Below the pieces are notes generated by a model, which searched no databases, was not told the DNA's origin, and saw nothing but the letters and a program-made list of their open reading frames with translations. This document shows, one piece after another, positions 19,906-31,900 of a stretch of 64,000 bases of DNA (positions are counted from its first letter, which is position 1; the number at the start of each line of letters is the position of its first letter). A program made the position numbers and the translations under genes. The stretch is from Bradysia coprophila (taxonomy: Eukaryota > Arthropoda > Insecta > Diptera > Sciaridae): positions 2,492,133-2,556,132 of the forward strand of contig NW_023503456.1 of assembly GCF_014529535.1 (NCBI RefSeq), given 5' to 3'.

Positions 19906-22883
19906 TACTGTTGTCAGCTGTCAATTTACCCTTGTAGACCATCTAGTCTTTTTTCAACTTAATCTATTGCAAATTCAATGCGAAAAAGTTCGAATGGTTC
20001 GAACTCAGGTTCAAAATCTAGCCAATTTTTCAAATTTTTGTTTTTCCTTTGTTATTCCCTTGACTGTAAGTCATGGGTTTTACAAAAGAAAATACACCGT
20101 ACGTAACACGTTCACTATGATTAAAAATGTATGGAAATGTGATGAAAAAACGTTAAATGTTAAAATTTTGTGCCCTTTGTTAACACGATAACTTGAGTAA
20201 ATCTCAACCGATTTTCAAAAACGTTTTTTTATTCGACGAAGTAGTGAAATCCTCAGGTCAAGTTCGAAAATGGGAGGAATCGGTGCAACCATCTGTGGTA
20301 GTTCTCGAAAGAAGCCCTTTCTGCTCTTTGTTAACACGACAACTGGCGTAAGTCTCAACCGATTTAAAAACAAAATGTTTGGTGGAGAATGGAATCAATT
20401 CCTGAGGTTAGGTTCTAAGATAGATTATGTTGGTCTAACGAACAAGCTGATGTTGCTAGCAGAATTTTTGCATCTATTTCAATAGTTGCCATGAATGTAG
20501 CAATTGAATTCAAACATCACAGTAACGTTTGTAACGTGTCCATTGTAATAAACGCTTTTACGCTTATACGCAATATCGTAGATGATTTTATTAATTTTTG
20601 ATTGAAAATTAATTAAAAAACCAAGAGTGCATTAAATTTTCGCATCTCAATATCTATGTCGCAGCACAAAAAAAAAATTTCAATCTAAATTCCTAGCTAC
20701 AATAAAAGAATATATCGTACGCCGTCCCCCTTTCCCACATTGACTTTTTCCATTCGTCTATTCTCTTTCTCTTCCACTTTGAATTTGTATAAATTCGCAG
20801 AAAATTTGCCAAGCTTATTTTCTTCGCAAAATTCATTCAAATTCGCTACACAAAGTCCATTCATAAAATAGTTGTGCTACTGTATTAATGCCAACAATGC
20901 TTGGCCAAAATTGTCGAATTACATGTTTCTTTTGGGATTTTGTTTAAGTTTTAAGTTCCATTTTCATTCTCCCACGCCAAAATGATTGAAAAATGTTGAC
21001 ATAAAATGTATGACTTATCTGTCAAATATTATGGAAGCTCAGTGTAAACCAAGGTAGATATATGGGCGGAGGTAATGCCATGCCATATATAACCGAATCA
21101 GATGTGCAGTGGCACGAAAGTTCGTTATAAACGCTATAAACACAAGTAAATCATAGTCAACCATTTAAAAAAAGGTGTCATTAGGATCGAAGTATTGTGC
21201 TAGGCCGCGTGTCTGTATGGCATTACCTCTGCCAATATATTTACCTTTGTGTAAACCTGAAGAATGAGTATACAGTTTCTGAAAAATGTTTGAAAAATGA
21301 CTGGAAAATAGCATACCGTCTGGCATACACTTTTTGGTAACTTTGTAATTCCACATATTTTTCCGCCATTTGGCTATCTGATCATATTGTGCAAGCATTT
21401 TGTAGTGGTCGATTTTGTATGTATTTTTCACGGACTTTGTACTCATCTTATCAATCACGAGACCGTGCAAAATACATGTAAAATGTCTGAAAAATAAGCG
21501 TTTACATCAAGCATGAAAAATATTTGACATATGGCTCACATATTTTATGTCAACATTTTTCAATCATTTTGCATGGGTGTCTATGTAAGTTTGACAGTTA
21601 TGTCACAAGGACATTTCCGCGTGACGTATTCAGTTTTGTATGCTTGCTACACCCGTAGCACGAGTGAATCGTATTTTCGTGTTCAGTGGACCATTCTGCA
21701 TCGAACCTACCCGCAGACCTTAAAAAATTAAAAAAAGGTTGCAAAACGCTACACCCTATTCCTCAACTCGAAGTAGTCCAATTTTTTCTATTTTTTTCAA
21801 CTGCTCATATCTCAGTGAATTTGAAAGCCAATAGGACCAATAAGCCCCGAAAGTACATGACATTAGCTTCTAACGACACCACACACGACTTTTTACGTTT
21901 AGTGTACCTGGAGAAATTTCCATAAGAAATGTTGTAGATTTTTGATCACCTCCCACTGGCCACACAAGCGTCGAGGACTAATTTCGAAAGTAGTTTTGGC
22001 TTCTGGGAATACCTACCTTTCTAGACACATTTAAGAACGTCCACTGGAAAATGCGTCGGATTTCAGCAGGCTTTTTTTTCAAAAGAATCCTTCTTTAAGG
22101 CCTTCTCCAAGCGAAAGTTTACCATCACATAGCAGTGATCCATTACAGAAAGAATATTTTCGGCTCATTTTACGTGATTTTTTTGTAATCAATTTTCGCG
22201 TGAATAAATTACTTAATGGTTACGTCATCATGACATAAAATATATGGGTGAAATCGTGAAATGTCAAAACTTCACGAAATTACAATTAGCTCGCATAGTA
22301 TGCATTTCTTGTAGGTGAAAGCACGGGTTTTCAGGGGGTATAATGTACCAATGCATGTAAAGAATGCGAGAACCAATTCACTACTCTATACCTACGAACC
22401 ATAACGGTTTATCATTCTAAACTCGAATACTAAAGTTTTACAAGTTTTTCCGAATGTAGGCGCAAGATAGGAGGTTCAAAAAGTGCGCTAAAAATTGGGA
22501 AGACCCTTTTTCCTATTTTATGTCCTTGTTCTATCCATTTCACACGACATCACACACAATGATAATACCGGCGCTATTGGTACTCCGGAAACTAATGAAA
22601 TTTGCAATTAAAATTTAGATTATAAGACCACATGCCGGTTTGAATGAATTCAGAGGCGGAGCAAAAACACATTCGCGATAAATATTGAAAATAATTTAAA
22701 ATCCAAAAAAAAATTCAAAAATTCACAACAAAAATAATGTTTCGTGGAAAACTGTAAAAAAATGTTAAACGACGATCAGTGTGCGTGCTACATGTGTATG
22801 TTGTGAAATTTCCAGTAACAATCTGGTGTGTGCCACGCGTGCAAACGGGAATTTAGCGTTAATTTTCCGGCAACCAGATTAAG
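19906..22883. other. Rim: Upstream region of Rim, promoter not identified
   Basis: Holds the fold-back at 20978-21571 and a repeat at 21660-21960 (related to 49710-49790 and 54.9-55.6 kb). A 5' untranslated Rim exon could lie here or farther upstream; I cannot place it. Confidence 0.4.
20978..21571. repeat. About 590-bp fold-back element
   Basis: Outer arms CAAAATGATTGAAAAATGTT...ATAAAAT and its complement at 21540-21571; inner inverted block GAGGTAATGCCAT near 21068 and 21225. No ORF or clear target duplication. Confidence 0.78.
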
Positions 22884-22993
22884 ATGGCCGACATGCCCGA
22901 TTTATCGCATCTGACCGCTGAAGAGCGAGCTATCATCGAGGGTGTGATGATGCGCCAGAAACAGGAGGAGGAACGAGAAAACGAGATAATGAG
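22884..22993 (+). CDS. Rim: Rim exon 1 (N-terminal helix, start codon)
   Basis: Residues 1-36 plus two bases of codon 37. It starts MADMPDLSHLTAEER and continues as a charged Glu/Arg/Gln helix, the first half of the Rab3-binding region of RIM proteins. The donor is GAG|GTAAG (phase 2), followed by an 89-bp intron. No in-frame upstream Met of this type is seen, so ATG 22884 is the likely start. Confidence 0.9.
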
Positions 22994-25900
22994 GTAAGAT
23001 CGAAAACTTTTTTTTTTAAATTGTCGATGACTGGTGGAGTGATCCCAACTAACTTTTTGCGTTCGATGGTCGTCGTTTTCAGGCGAAAACAAGACGAAGT
23101 AGCAGTGCTCGAAGATACGATACGGCAACGATCGGAGCAGCAAAAGAAAGCTGGAGTGGAATTAGACGCAACGTGCCACATTTGTTTGAAGACCAAATTT
23201 GCGGATGGTGTCGGACACATATGCCACTATTGTAATATTAGGTGTTGTGCGCGATGTGGAGGAAAGGTCACCTTGCGTAGCAATAAGGTACGTGAGCAGT
23301 GAGCTTTTGTATGGCGGCTTTTCTTTAAATCTATAAAAATGTAAAAATATCAAAAGCCTAGATCGGCAATCGAAAAATGAAACCTCTACAGTTAACCATA
23401 TTGTTAGCGTCATTATCGTTAGTCTAACCCGTCTAACCCGTCTAACAATTATCATAGATTTTCCGAAAATTACGAAAGTTTTGAAGGCCTTAGGACTACT
23501 ACAAAAACGAAAACTGTGCTAAAAGTGGAGGGGGAAAATCATTGAAATCGGATTGGCTGTACCGAAATGCGGAATCCAAAAAACCATAAACGACTGAACG
23601 TCTTTGATGAACCGCCCTTACTAATTTAAAGCGAGTCCAAATCATATAGTGATTTAAGATTTAACCTTAAGGTAGCCTCAAAGTCATCCGTTTTGATTCC
23701 ACATTGTCTCCACTTTGCTCTATTGTATGAAATGTCAACTGTCATATACATTGTACACGAAGACAAGACGGAATGAAAATGGATGGTGAACGTGAATTCA
23801 GACTTACTTTGCAACAACAAAACTCAATGAAAAGTTTACTTCCTTAGGAACATCAGCTAACAAGACCAAACTCAATCACTCTTGAATTATTAAATTTTTG
23901 CGACTTTGAAAGACGGATTTTAATGATAAACTTAAATGACAACTGTTCCAATTCGATTCAGACAGGCGAATGACCGCTTTCAGGCCATGTCGTTCAGTCA
24001 GGCAATGTTGTCGTTGACTTCTTCGATGATAATAATATTTTTGATCACATTGAGATGCTGCTGCGCAACAATGATCTCGGAGTTATCCGTTATCCCCAAA
24101 AGAATTTTTACCTATTTTCTAGATGGGAACAAATTTTCAAAATTTTTGAACCCTTCATTGAAGAATCAAATCCATGAACAAAATCGATCTAATGTTCTGG
24201 GATTTAATAGAAGCCACTCCATGGGTGGAATTGGTGTCATGTACAAATTTAGGATTAAATAAATTTAATTTTTATTGTATTTAATGGCTGATAAAGGGTT
24301 GCATTCATAAGAAGGGATCTGGTTTTCATGCTTCGAAGAATGTTTTGCGTTGATTCAATTTGAATCATTGAAAATAAGTGGGTAAAAGTGCAGCAACCTA
24401 TTGCTCCCACATAACGGACTCATCCCTATTCTTTTCTTTTCGAAATCGTCAACCCACACAACAAGTTTCTTATATAATTTAAAGAAGGAGCGAAGGAGTA
24501 GACGAACACAAAAAATATGGTTTGGCTAATAGTTTTTTAATTGACTTTTAATGAATTGAAAAGCAATTTCAAATTTATTTATTTTTTTGCCATGTCTTCA
24601 TTCTTCGTTTATAAGATAATGGTTCTTGGCATCGCATCGGCATCAGTGAAAAAAAAGTGTTACATATTTTCCAACCATACTGAATCGGTTCCATTATAGG
24701 AACCAACCATAATCATATATGTGAAAATGCAAAGTTCATAAAATACAAAATCTGAAAATGAAGAAGAAGAAAAGCACCACACAAAATTCAAAGTGAATCA
24801 CCCGAAAATTATATTCCTCAAAATGTTATAAGAATAGTAGTGTGTATATATATGTGTGTGTGTTGTAGTTCAACATATTTCACAACAGCTATATTTTCCT
24901 GGAGCCATGCCAAACCAACTTATCATCCCCCATTTTTTCTTTTTTTTTGCTCTTCTCTAAATACATGTACATGAAAAGCGTTACATATAGTCAGACGTGT
25001 GGTGCTTTATATGGAAGTTTATTTCAATATTGTTATAATGATGGTCGTGTTATATCAAAATATTTTAAATTACGTAACTCGAATATCTGAGCTAAGTTTG
25101 TCTCTCATTTGTTAATAACTTCGAACATTTGATAGAAATTTTGGCGCCACATGATTTACGCTGATAAAAATAACTGAACGTCTACGTATACGAGAAGTTT
25201 AAAAGTGAAGTCGTTCGATCAAATTTAATCTGGAAGTATACTACTCACAAAATCTTAGGCAAGGGCGGCAAGAGCCCGGCGCAGGATGCTGGAACTGTTT
25301 AAGGCGATGTAATGAGAATTGAGAAATAGAACATTTTGAAAGTAAAAGCACCAAAATTTTCTCGCTCGCTCCGCCCAAGATAATTCCATCACCTTACAAC
25401 AACTGTTGCCCATGGCACTGGAATCGATAATTCGGCCCTGATCTTATGAACCCTTTACATGGCGTATCTTTGAAAAAGGAATTACTAAAATTTAGTCCAG
25501 GTCCTTGTGTCGTAAAAAAGGGCTCCGTGCGCCTTAAGTTCTTTAAGATTTTTCTTTGTTCCATGTGTTTTGCCACGAAAAGTTGTGGAACAATTTTTTT
25601 TCCGGAAAATGGAAAATCGTTTTTCCGGCCGGAAAAGCCATTCATATGAAAACCTTCAAAGTCGAATATCTCCGAAAATACAATGTTTTTTTGAAAAATT
25701 TCTTCTGTTCTGAAAGTATGGCTCATTACCGATATTTCATGGAAGAACTTTTTTCAGAGGAGTTGGAATGGAGTCGTTATTAGGGTTCACCTAAAAAGTG
25801 TCCCGGAAAATTCATCAACTTTGAAGCCATTTTCCCTGGCCATTTCGAATTTATTTTTCATAAAAGTGGTGTCATTCGAAAGCTACATTCAAGTACTTCT

Positions 25901-28900
25901 GATTTCAGCCGGCCGGGCATGATCCATGTTCGGGAGCCTGAGATATGACCTGGGAAAGTCATGTATGTCCGTCCATATAAGGATTTTTCAAGTTTTTTCT
26001 AGATCAATAAAAGATAGGTAACTATAATTTGGGATACTAATTCCAGTGTTTCTTATACATACAACTCGTCACTACTTCCCCTCTCCTTGATTTCGGTTCA
26101 AGGATTATGGGAAGTTCCATATTTGGGATGTTATTGATGGTTTTCCCTATTAGAGGTGTGCGCCGGTTCAGCTTTTGTTCGGCGGCGGCTGTAAACATTT
26201 TTCAGAGTATCGGCGGCGGCGTGAATCGACTGAAGTTTTTTTTCGTCGGCTCGCTTCGGCGTAATACAATTTTTAACCGGCGGCGGCGGCGCAAAAATCG
26301 GCGCTATATGGCGAATTGTTATTACTTTTCGGAAAAGTTTTTTCGCTTCACTCTAGATTTATAATATTTCATTTGAAGACCATTCCTAAATATTCAATTT
26401 CTTGTTTAGACAAAAACCGGTTCAAGACATTCTCAGTGAAACTAATACCTCAGAAACCATTTTTTAATTCATCTTGTTGTTACTCAAATTTCAAATAGCT
26501 GCTACCAGAAAAATTGGACATACAAACGGAAAAATAAGTAATTGATTTTCTATTAAACTTTATGTAAAAAGACCACCAATGTTCCACCAGTTTCAAGTTC
26601 TCAAAATCCAAAATGTACATAAAGTATCCGAAAAAGTCTCGATTTTCCAATCAGCTACATACCAGCCGAAACTCAAACTTATTTTGCCAGATTTTTCGAA
26701 ATCTTTACTAGTTTCAAACTTTTTCATGGTCAATAAAGAAGAAAGTTGAAAAATCTGTCAGTTATTAATTGGTGATATAGAATTACCAAAATATTATTTT
26801 CTCTTTTTATCAACATCAACGTATACGAGCGCAGCGAAGGAGTTGACTTTACACGCGAGTCCATTTTTCACAAGATACCATCACTTATACAGATTTTTCG
26901 AATCATTAGTCACGTATTAGTTGTCTACCATGCGTTCTCATTTTGGACACATGCAATATGTTGGTTATCCTCACTCAATTCTATTGTGTTTTTTGATAAA
27001 AATTTATTTTTTCTCGTACTTAGTGTAACAAATTCATTCCCAATTACCTCTACTTTGCGCCGAAAAATGAGGAAAAAATAAACCGGCGGCGCAGCGGCGG
27101 CGCAGTGTTTTATTTTTACCGGCGGCGGCGCAATCGGCTGAACAATTAAAAAATTTCAACCGGCGGCGGCTGAATTTTTACTGAAATTTTCGGCGGCGAT
27201 CGGCGCAACTGGCGCCGGCGCTCACCTCTATTCCCTATGAAAATATTTCTTTACTTTACGAAAGCATTTTCGTGTGACATAACTATTTTATTGGTCCCGT
27301 TCCAGGATGAAATAATTTTTGTGACTGTCTATGGAGTAACCCATCCAAAATAATGTCGAATCCTTACGTTTCTAGCTCTTCTTTGTTCTAGACACTAGAC
27401 AGACATTTCTCACGTTTTTGGCAATTTTTTCGGCTTACATTTGAACTTTTAACAAGTTTGAAGTCACCAGAGGTCAGTTCCTAAAAATAAGTCACGTCTT
27501 CATGGTCCACTGTCTTCCCTAGCCCAGAACTATAGAATTACATGGAATGTTCCAAAATAGTGGAAAATCGTAGACTGGGTCCGCGATTTCGTATTTTTTT
27601 AATGGACAGCAGTACGTTTCAAAGTTTGTCCTAACTTATAAAAAAGGCAGAGTTCCCAAAACTCTGACCTGAAATGTCACGGAATTACTTCGCTGAAAAT
27701 AGGTTTCGATGCTTCAAGTTCAAAAATAATTTTTAACACTTTTCAGCTGGGGGCTCAGTTTCTAAGAATTTGTTTACCTTTCACGGGCACAAATGCGGCC
27801 ATTGTTTTTAATATTTCTTACAAAGAGCGTAATGTTCCATACACGAAAATAAATGTTCAATCCGGATTCACACAAAACAAAACAAAACATTTTTTATTGG
27901 CATTATGACCGTTCACGATCAGAATTGTTTTTTTTTTCATTTTACATTCGACTGAATCTAGGTTGATTGGTATCGCCTCTATCCAAATAATGATAGCCAT
28001 GTTGATGATGTGGTTCCGAGTGATATAGACCGTAATGTACGCCTGACGATGCTACCTGTAATTATAAATAAATAATCAGAGTGCATGTGCTCTGCAGAGA
28101 AGCGCATATCGCTTCAATGAACAATAACAACAAGAAAGTCGTGTAGTCAAACTACAATGCATTCATATATGAGAGAAATGTTACCCTTTTCGCTCCGTTC
28201 ATTATCGCCATAATCAGTGCCATTTTAGCCAGTAGTAGAGCCTTCCCGCTTACTATCGATAGGAACTGAAATCCCATTGGTATTGTAAAGGCGCCCAATG
28301 CAGTTACTCCCAATATCATCATCGGTATCATTTGATTACGATTACGTCGATTGGGACCTGTTTCAGCAGGAAGGTATTCATTAGCGAACCAATTCAGTTC
28401 TAGTAACACATCCATCTATCAAAACCTCTTCCCACAGCCGCTGTTTGAGTTAAATCAATGTTAAGGGTATGTGTGCTCAAGAGATTGATCAATTTTTTTA
28501 AAATATAACCGGACCAGGACGCTTTTGATAGGGCTGTATTACTGCGATCTATTGTTTTGTCAAGGGGTTGTTCGATGTCAGCAATCGGTGTTTGTTGTAG
28601 TGCATGTTTTCGTATGAGTTTCATTTCAACTGTCAATGGTATGACATCGGATGCTATCATATTATCGAAAACATCAAGACTGCAGTCTCTGATGCAATCA
28701 AACATGTTGAGCTGAAAGTAAATTCCATTGCTAAGATCTATGGAGAAGAATTTTGAGGCTGATCTTTATATCGAAATGGTGTTCCCCAATTTAAGAGGAA
28801 TTTTGTTCATACGATGTGCTGTCGACAACGACCTCGCCTCGGGTTGACAATTTTGACATCTATTGCGCTAAATTTACATTTACGCTCATGTTAGGAAATA

Positions 28901-31900
28901 GTTATTTATGACATTGAGTGCAAAGTACTTTATTAGGCTCTAGATGTGTAATTGTGACTCGAGACCGCAGGTCGAGAGTCACAATACACATCGTGAGCCT
29001 AATAAAGTACTTTGCACCGAGATTCATACAACGTTTTATGCCACAGAGGCATCCAAAGGTTGCAAATTTTGCATATTATGATACCGAGTGGCATAAATAG
29101 CTATTTACGTATTCTTCTCATATTCTGGGCATATTCAAAACAACAGCATTCCGATACACATATCTAAATGCAAAATGCGGGCGTCTCAAATTAGCGAATT
29201 TTAAGGAAAATGAAATTTCATTGATTTTACTTTGTTTCACATCGTCGGCCTATTGGGAATGAAACTACATCACTGAAATTTCATTTTTCTTATAATTCGA
29301 TATCTGTACATGCATGTCTTTCTGCCTCTTTCGTACATCGAAAAAGAGAATGGTTCGATGCACATAGTAATGCCATGATTATCTAAATGCAAAAATGTGA
29401 CGTGTTCAATTGGCTAATGAAATTTCAATGATTTGACTCCATTCCAAATAGGCTGACGATGTTTTTTCCTCTGTGAATTAAAAACCTTCTACTATCAGAC
29501 TATCAGAAATGAAAATTCATTTTTTCTTACAATTTGCTAATTTAACACGTCCCCTTTTTACATTTAGATATTCATCTGATGCCAGCAATTTACATTTAAC
29601 ACTTATTGGTAATCTCACATCTAACACATAAAACAATCAATTTCTGTTAAACTTCTATATCGACTACCGAGAATAGGCAACACTTACATTCACTGGACAT
29701 TTTTTCATTGAATCTTTCATAGTCTCTGCAAAATCCGACCAGGAGTCAGCCACAGAACTTGTGCTCAGGACATATCCGTTAAACAAAAGTAAAATGAAAA
29801 TTGCTTTCTTACACATTGCTCTTAAAAGGAACAATTTTTTCCCATATTATCGTCTTCACTCAAATCACTAGGGGTAAATTCAGACAAATTTTCACTCAAC
29901 TAATTGAACTGCAATACGTTGTTCTTCTAACGCAACAACTTTATGTCCATCGATGCGTTCGGAAAATGGGAAATAACTAAATTGGAATATTCGACGGTAG
30001 TCTCCTCTTATATTAACTCAATTGCAACGCATTGACCTTAATAGTTAAATGATTGATGTGGTCAAGTCACATATATATGCAGCAGGTTCCGTCATTTTCA
30101 TCGATTTAATTTGCACTTTCTGGTCTACCGATTTTTCGGACAATATTTTATGAGTCTCTGTTGTTGCACTTTGTATGTGCATTTGGAACGTTGACACAAT
30201 GTGAATGTAGAAGTAATTTTCCGTTTTATTTAGCATAACACGAGACCCAGACAAGTAAACGGATAGAATGGAAACTGTTGAGTTGGATGTTGGTAGTGGA
30301 AATTACTGTCTATTGTCCAGGTTTTATTCAAATATTACGACAACTCAATGCGGTGTGTCGGAGAAAATTTCTGTTTGTTTCCTTTGTTCAAATTACAATG
30401 GAAGTTGGTGCTGTGGATGAAAGGGAAAAACCGAGGTTAGCGTTTAGACACCAGTTTGCAGGTTTTAGGTTTAGTGATGAACTGAAATTTCATTTCAATT
30501 AAGATTCGCTAGAATTGTTCGTGCACAAAATGATATAGTGCTACTGTCGCCATGGTCTGATGATATTTTTTAGATGCTTTTTCTCTTAGATCGAAACAGT
30601 GGTCGAATTATGTCTTACATCACAATGTCGTTATTTCTACCAATCGCCTTCCTGTGTATCTGTATTACACAAACATCTTGTCATATTCTTATAGTTTTGC
30701 CTTTTCTTCTATTCTAGGTAATTTGGGTCTGTATCCTATGCCGCAAAAAACAAGAACTTTTATCGAAAACCGGTCAGTGGATAAATAAAGTACCTGAAAG
30801 TGACAGCTACATTCGTCGCATCGAGCCTCATATGAGTGGAGTAAGCGAATTGAGGCGTGAGCGACATTGTATTAGTTTCTAAATCATAAACTCCTTCGAT
30901 TTTCAGTCACTTCTACCGGATTCACAAGATATGTCAGATAAGCGACCGAAATTGGAACGGGCCCGAAGCGCTGCAGAAAAAGAAAATCAACCGCTACAAC
31001 GATCGGGCAGCCAATTGAGACGCCAATATTCACAGCAAGAGCCACCGCGACGAATGTCCTCAGAGGGTGTGGATAGTACAATGATGCTGCCACAACGGCG
31101 AATGCAATCACAGAACCAACAATACCAACAGCAACAACAACAACAACAACAACAACAAATTCAACATCAGCAGCAGCAGCAGCAACCACAACATCAACAG
31201 CCACACCATCAACAGTACCAACAACCATCCGTTTATCAAAGTCACCAACAACAAATTGGTACAAACAATCCGCACCAGTTTCATGCACAACATTCTGTGA
31301 TCGGTCACACACATTCGATGTATCCAGATGATGATCCGAAGTATTATCAGGTACGTGTTAACACCGCCGACTGATGGGAGACATTTGTTTTTAGTCAATT
31401 TACTCAATAGAGTATACCATTTGCACAGGGTGAACTTGATGGACTTATGCGTCAACATCCACACCTGGTGCATCCGAGGCAACAACAGCATTACACGCAA
31501 CAAAAACAACACGATATCCAGCATCATTCAATGCCACAAACACTAGGTCTTAGTTCAGACGTACAAAACAAGCACAAACGACCTCTCGGAGGACCATATC
31601 TAACGCAACAACGATCATTTAGCAGTTCCGAGGAGGAACTACGTTGCACACCCACTGATTTTGATGGTAAGTATTCATTTTGACGCAATTTTTTGTTTTG
31701 GGATTTCTCTTTTGTATATTTGAAAAATTTCGTTTTTTTTATACTGATACTTGAAGACACACTTCTTAGAAGGGATGTAACATAATCTGTTTGTTTTGAC
31801 TGAGACGTTAGGTGTGTTTTGTTCCAAAATTATGGTGTCGTGAAACGAATTTCATCTGATTCAGATGGTCTGAATCACTATCCTGAAGCTGCACTAATCG

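Larger units (their letters stand above)
23288..30717 (+). other. Rim: Rim intron 2 (7.4 kb)
   Basis: Hosts the Osiris-like gene on the opposite strand, the 1080-bp hAT element, the hairpin at 28918-29017 and dispersed repeats at 25440-25790 and 29160-29600. Ends: GTACGT ... TTCTAG. Confidence 0.8.

Noticed and set aside
30884..31312. Minus-strand Val-rich ORF
   Set aside because: Antisense of the Gln-coding repeat in Rim exon 4.
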